Source: Mesorhizobium shangrilense (GTDB lineage Bacteria > Pseudomonadota > Alphaproteobacteria > Rhizobiales > Rhizobiaceae). From it: a stretch of 64,000 bases of DNA. Below the pieces are notes generated by a model, which made no database searches, was not told where the DNA came from, and saw nothing but the letters and a program-made list of their open reading frames with translations. Position numbers and translations under genes: made by a program. The stretch lies in the NCBI RefSeq assembly GCF_028826155.1, contig NZ_JAQGPN010000001.1, positions 1,121,501 through 1,185,500 on the forward strand. The letters run 5' to 3'. Position 1 is the first letter of the stretch; every line of letters begins with the position of its first letter. This document shows positions 61,147-64,000 of the stretch, in pieces.

Positions 61147-61162
61147 GTCTCATGAGGTCATA
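61147..61162. promoter_or_regulatory. Candidate autoregulatory operator of the toxin-antitoxin operon
   Basis: CTCATGAG (61149-61156) is a perfect 8-bp palindrome with partly symmetric flanks (GGT...GTC), next to an AT-rich TATATTATG on the minus strand that could serve as the -10 region. It lies about 18 bp upstream of the antitoxin start. Phd/YefM proteins normally bind such short palindromes. Confidence 0.45.
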
Positions 61163-61199
61163 ATATAGAAGCTCATGGTGTGCGAAGCGAGTAGCTCCG

Positions 61200-61230
61200 A
61201 AAAGAAAACGGCGGGCCGAGGCCCGCCGTT
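61200..61230 (-). terminator. Intrinsic terminator after rpsP
   Basis: On the minus strand CGGCGGGCC-TC-GGCCCGCCG (61228-61209) is a perfect 9-bp GC stem followed by TTTTCTTTT. It starts about 32 bp after the rpsP stop. It ends the ffh operon on the window side and separates it from the toxin-antitoxin genes. Confidence 0.9.
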
Positions 61231-61259
61231 CGCGTTGATCAAGCGGCTGCTGCCGGCAA

Positions 61260-61643
61260 TCAGCCTGCGGCTTCCTCGGTGGCGCCGGCGGCTGCTGCTG
61301 CTGCGGCAGCTTCCTCGGCCTGCTTCTGCAGGGCGAGGCGCTCCTGGGCCTTCTTGCCCGGCTCACCCTTCTTCGGGTTGGAGCGGGCGTCGCGCTTGGA
61401 GATGCCTGCCTCGTCCAGGAAGCGCAGCACGCGGTCGGTCGGCAGCGCGCCGTGCGACAGCCAGTGCTTGACGCGGTCGGCGTCGACCTTCACGCGGTCG
61501 CCGTCGCGCGGCAGCAGCGGGTTCCAGGAGCCGACCGTCTCGATGAAACGGCCGTCGCGCGGCGAGCGCACGTCGGCGATGACGATGTGGTAGTAGGGAC
61601 GCTTCTTCGAGCCGGCGCGGCTCAGTCGGATCTTCAGGGACAT
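61260..61643 (-). CDS. rpsP: 30S ribosomal protein S16
   Basis: A 127-residue protein with the full S16 core ([24 protein letters not shown], then GSWNPLLP) in the first 80 residues and a Lys/Ala-rich C-terminal tail, usual for alphaproteobacteria. S16 binds 16S rRNA early in 30S assembly. It lies 34 bp after the chorismate mutase gene. In most relatives rpsP is followed by rimM, trmD and rplS. Here a terminator and a toxin-antitoxin pair follow, so the operon ends at rpsP. Confidence 0.97.
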   Translation of the reverse strand: MSLKIRLSRAGSKKRPYYHIVIADVRSPRDGRFIETVGSWNPLLPRDGDRVKVDADRVKHWLSHGALPTDRVLRFLDEAGISKRDARSNPKKGEPGKKAQERLALQKQAEEAAAAAAAAGATEEAAG

Positions 61644-61677
61644 GGTTTTCTCCTAAGGTCTGGTTTCGTGGCTGAGG

Positions 61678-62013
61678 TCAGCCGGTTGTGGCGGCGCCCT
61701 CAGCGCCGGTTGCAGTCGCCCCGTTGGTGGCGGCGATCTGTTCGTGGTGGCGGATCACTTCCTTGATGACGAAATTGAGGAATTTTTCCGCGAAATCGGG
61801 GTCGAGATGGGCGTCCTGCGCCAGGCGGCGCAGGCGTTCGATCTGCTGGGTCTCGCGCGCCGGGTCGGCCGGCGGCAGTCCGTAGGTCGCCTTCAGCACG
61901 CCCACCGCCTTGGTGCAGCGGAAGCGCTCGGCCAGCATATGTATCAGCGCTGCGTCGATGTTGTCGATCGAGGCGCGGTATTCCGCGAGTTGTGCGCGTG
62001 GATTCTCGGTCAT
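61678..62013 (-). CDS. Chorismate mutase (AroQ class)
   Basis: A 111-residue all-helical chorismate mutase domain. It has active-site Arg in AEYRASIDNIDAALIHMLAERF near residue 12, Lys in TKAVGVLKATYGLPPADPARETQQIERL and a C-terminal helix with FLNFVIKEVIRHHEQIA. It converts chorismate to prephenate for phenylalanine and tyrosine synthesis. The Ala/Gly/Thr-rich tail is disordered. It lies 7 bp after ffh and 34 bp before rpsP, a conserved rhizobial order. Confidence 0.92.
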   Translation of the reverse strand: MTENPRAQLAEYRASIDNIDAALIHMLAERFRCTKAVGVLKATYGLPPADPARETQQIERLRRLAQDAHLDPDFAEKFLNFVIKEVIRHHEQIAATNGATATGAEGAATTG

Positions 62014-62020
62014 CTCCCCC

Positions 62021-63619
62021 TCACTTCTTCTTGCCGAGGCCGGGCAGTCCGCCAGAACCTCCGAGACCCGGCAGCTTCATGCCGCCTGGCAGGCCGGGCA
62101 GTCCTCCTCCCGGCATGCCGGGCAATCCGCCCGGAAGCCCACCCGGGAGGCCTTTGCCCAGGCCCGCGGCCTGCGCCTGCTTCTGCAGCGCCTCGAGCTG
62201 CTTCGGATCCATCTTCGAAAGATCCGGCATACCGCCCATGCCGCCCGGCATCATGCCGCCGAGCCCCATCTTGTTCGCCAGGCCGCCCATCAGGCCGCGC
62301 ATCATGCCGCCGCCTTTGCCCTTGCCCCCCATCGCTTTCATCATGTCGGCCATCTGGCGGTGCATCTTGAGCAGCTTGTTGATGTCGGCGGCGTCGGTGC
62401 CGGAGCCAGCGGCGATGCGCTTCTTGCGGCTGTGCTTCAGGATGTCCGGGTTGGCGCGCTCGGCCTTGGTCATCGACGAGATGATGGCGAGCTGGCGGCC
62501 GAAAATCCTGTCGTCGAGGCCGGCGGCGGCCATCTGGTCCTTCATGTTGCCCATGCCGGGCATCATGCCCATGATGCCGCCCATGCCGCCGAGCTTCTGC
62601 ATCTGCTTCAACTGATCGGCCAGGTCGTTCAGGTCGAACTTGCCCGACTGCATCTTCTTGGCCATCGCCGCGGCTTTTTCCGCGTCGAGCGTTTCGGCGG
62701 CCTTCTCGACCAGCGAAACGATGTCGCCCATGCCGAGGATGCGGTCGGCGATGCGCTTGGGATGGAACTCCTCCAGCCCGTCCATCTTCTCGCCGGTGCC
62801 GATCAGTTTTACGGGCTTGCCGGTGACGGCGCGCATCGAAAGCGCGGCGCCGCCGCGTCCGTCGCCGTCCATCCGGGTGAGGATCAGGCCGGTGATGCCG
62901 ACACGCTCGTCAAAGCTCTTGGCGAGATTCACGGCGTCCTGGCCGGTCAGCGAGTCGGCGACGAGCAGGATCTCGTGCGGGTCCGAGACGCGCTTGATCT
63001 CGGCCATCTCGGCCATGAGCGGCTCGTCGATATGGGTGCGGCCGGCGGTGTCCAGGATGACGACGTCATGCCCGCCGAGCTTTGCTGCCTGCACCGAGCG
63101 CTTAGCGATGTCGACCGGCGATTGGCCGGCGATGATCGGCAGCGTGGCGACCTTCACCTGCTCGCCGAGCTGCCTCAGCTGTTCCTGTGCGGCCGGGCGA
63201 CGCGTGTCGAGCGACGCCATCAGCACCTTCTTGCCCTGGCGCTCGGTCAGTCGCTTGGCGATCTTGGCGGTCGTCGTCGTCTTGCCGGAGCCCTGCAGGC
63301 CGACCATCATGAGGACGACGGGCGACGGCGCATTGAGGTCGATGGTCTGACCCTCGGCGCCGAGCATCTCGACCAGCTCGTCATGAACGATCTTGACGAC
63401 CATCTGGCCGGGCTTGATCGACTTCAGCACCTCGGCGCCAACCGCCTTGGTGCGCACGCGGTCGGTGAAGGAGCGCACGACCTCGAGCGCGACGTCGGCC
63501 TCGAGCAAGGCGCGGCGCACTTCGCGCAGCGCGGCGGAGACGTCCGCCTCGGACAGCGCGCCGCGGCCGGTCAGGTTGTTCAGGATTGCGCCAAGGCGTT
63601 CCTGGAGGCTCTCAAACAT
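62021..63619 (-). CDS. ffh: Signal recognition particle protein Ffh
   Basis: A 532-residue SRP GTPase. It has the N domain (MFESLQERLGAILNNLTGRG), the G domain with GLQGSGKTTTTAK, DTRRPAAQEQL, DTAGRTHID and TRMDGDGRGGAALS, and the Met-rich M domain from about residue 325. The C-terminal 90 residues are an unusually long Gly/Met/Pro-rich tail, common in alphaproteobacteria but not E. coli (about 453 residues). It targets membrane proteins with 4.5S RNA. First gene of the ffh-chorismate mutase-rpsP unit. Confidence 0.96.
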   Translation of the reverse strand: MFESLQERLGAILNNLTGRGALSEADVSAALREVRRALLEADVALEVVRSFTDRVRTKAVGAEVLKSIKPGQMVVKIVHDELVEMLGAEGQTIDLNAPSPVVLMMVGLQGSGKTTTTAKIAKRLTERQGKKVLMASLDTRRPAAQEQLRQLGEQVKVATLPIIAGQSPVDIAKRSVQAAKLGGHDVVILDTAGRTHIDEPLMAEMAEIKRVSDPHEILLVADSLTGQDAVNLAKSFDERVGITGLILTRMDGDGRGGAALSMRAVTGKPVKLIGTGEKMDGLEEFHPKRIADRILGMGDIVSLVEKAAETLDAEKAAAMAKKMQSGKFDLNDLADQLKQMQKLGGMGGIMGMMPGMGNMKDQMAAAGLDDRIFGRQLAIISSMTKAERANPDILKHSRKKRIAAGSGTDAADINKLLKMHRQMADMMKAMGGKGKGGGMMRGLMGGLANKMGLGGMMPGGMGGMPDLSKMDPKQLEALQKQAQAAGLGKGLPGGLPGGLPGMPGGGLPGLPGGMKLPGLGGSGGLPGLGKKK

Positions 63620-63811
63620 TCGCTTTCCTTCGGTCTCGGAATCGGTCCCGGTCCGAGAAGTAGTCGTTCAGCCGAGCCCAACCAAGCGCCAAAACCAAAA
63701 AGCACCCGGGGGCGCATCGCGCTGCCGGGTGTTGGCCTCCGGGATCGATTTATACCACTAAGGGTCCCGGTCGGCGGCTCGGAGTGTTCAACTCGTCGCT
63801 GAATTGACGCG

Positions 63812-63840
63812 CTTACAGCCCAAAACAGGCGTAAAGTCAA
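63812..63840 (-). promoter_or_regulatory. Candidate promoter of the ffh operon
   Basis: On the minus strand TTGACT (63840-63835), a 17-bp spacer and TGTAAG (63817-63812) form a good sigma-70 match. It would start a leader of about 185 nt before ffh. The rest of the 280-bp divergent region shows no other named feature. Confidence 0.45.
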
Positions 63841-63899
63841 GCTATGGCGGGCCGTAGTGGCCAAAACGCCGCCCGCCAGTCTGTGCAGGGAGGCTAATC

Positions 63900-64000
63900 A
63901 TGACCAGCGCGATGCTCGCCGAACCCGCCAGGGAGGGTGTGCCGCTGCCCCAGACTTCAGGTGAGCGGATCACCGTACTCGCCCACTTCCACCGCGCCGA
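63900..64000 (+). CDS. Start of an unidentified gene (N-terminus only)
   Basis: The ATG at 63900 follows a good ribosome-binding site (GGGAGG, 63889-63894) and the frame stays open to the right edge. The 33 visible residues read MTSAMLAEPAREGV, then PLPQTSGERITVLAHFHRAE. There is no signal peptide. The ERITVLAHFHRAE stretch is reminiscent of the start of DUF2270 membrane proteins, but this is too short to rely on. It is divergent from ffh. Confidence 0.6.
   Translation, partial: MTSAMLAEPAREGVPLPQTSGERITVLAHFHRA

Overview
The window looks like a high-GC alphaproteobacterial chromosome, most likely from the Hyphomicrobiales (Rhizobiales) and close to Mesorhizobium/Aminobacter (Phyllobacteriaceae). 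This rests on several things: the DUF4164-zapA / tkt / gap / pgk neighbourhood, an ffh-chorismate mutase-rpsP operon, GC-rich palindromic intergenic repeats with GCTTCGC-type loops, and a large load of ABC importers. No phage genes, transposases, rRNA, tRNA or CRISPR arrays were seen.

Layout. (1) 1-6.7 kb is a thiamine-supply region: the start of a thiB-type binding protein behind a TPP riboswitch, a divergent thiamine pyrophosphokinase followed by an Uup-type ABC-F ATPase, and a ykoFEDC-type ECF importer operon behind a second TPP riboswitch. (2) 6.9-18.6 kb is housekeeping: zapA with a DUF4164 gene, then tkt, a Dabb protein, gap, a K+/H+ antiporter, pgk, a GDSL-type hydrolase and prpE. A 1.06-kb gap between gap and the antiporter gene holds a palindromic repeat pair and what looks like an uncharacterised multi-branched structured RNA. 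(3) 18.8-24.4 kb carries an SF1 helicase, an SDR, a DUF1127 peptide and a PfpI / VOC / unknown / YafY operon. (4) 24.5-29.4 kb is a ribose-type sugar ABC importer with its own LacI regulator and a clear operator.

(5) 29.4-33.3 kb has an MhqO/MhqD-like quinone-detoxification operon ending in two tandem small acetyltransferases, and a phosphonate monoester hydrolase/sulfatase. (6) 33.3-47.5 kb is a two-armed catabolic locus around a MarR gene. One arm reads cyclase, FAD oxidoreductase, marR, iorA, iorB. The other reads a paralogous FAD oxidoreductase and then a complete peptide/opine-type ABC importer. (7) 47.5-56.7 kb is a second catabolic locus: an exported glyoxalase-fold protein, an aldo/keto reductase fused to a RidA domain, livMHFG, a divergent GntR gene, a TIGR04076 protein, a second aldo/keto reductase and livK. 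(8) 56.7-64 kb returns to housekeeping: a transaldolase-like aldolase, priA, an Asp/Glu racemase, a VapBC-type toxin-antitoxin pair, rpsP, chorismate mutase, ffh and the start of one more gene.

Loci (6) and (7) are the most likely to hold undescribed biochemistry. Each couples an importer and a dedicated regulator to redox enzymes of unknown substrate. The indole-type oxidoreductase and isatin-hydrolase-like cyclase in (6) suggest an aromatic or indolic compound. The RidA fusion in (7) suggests a nitrogenous substrate that passes through an imine or enamine. Both substrate ideas are inference. Several palindromic elements sit inside these operons, and one appears to have been absorbed in frame into iorB.
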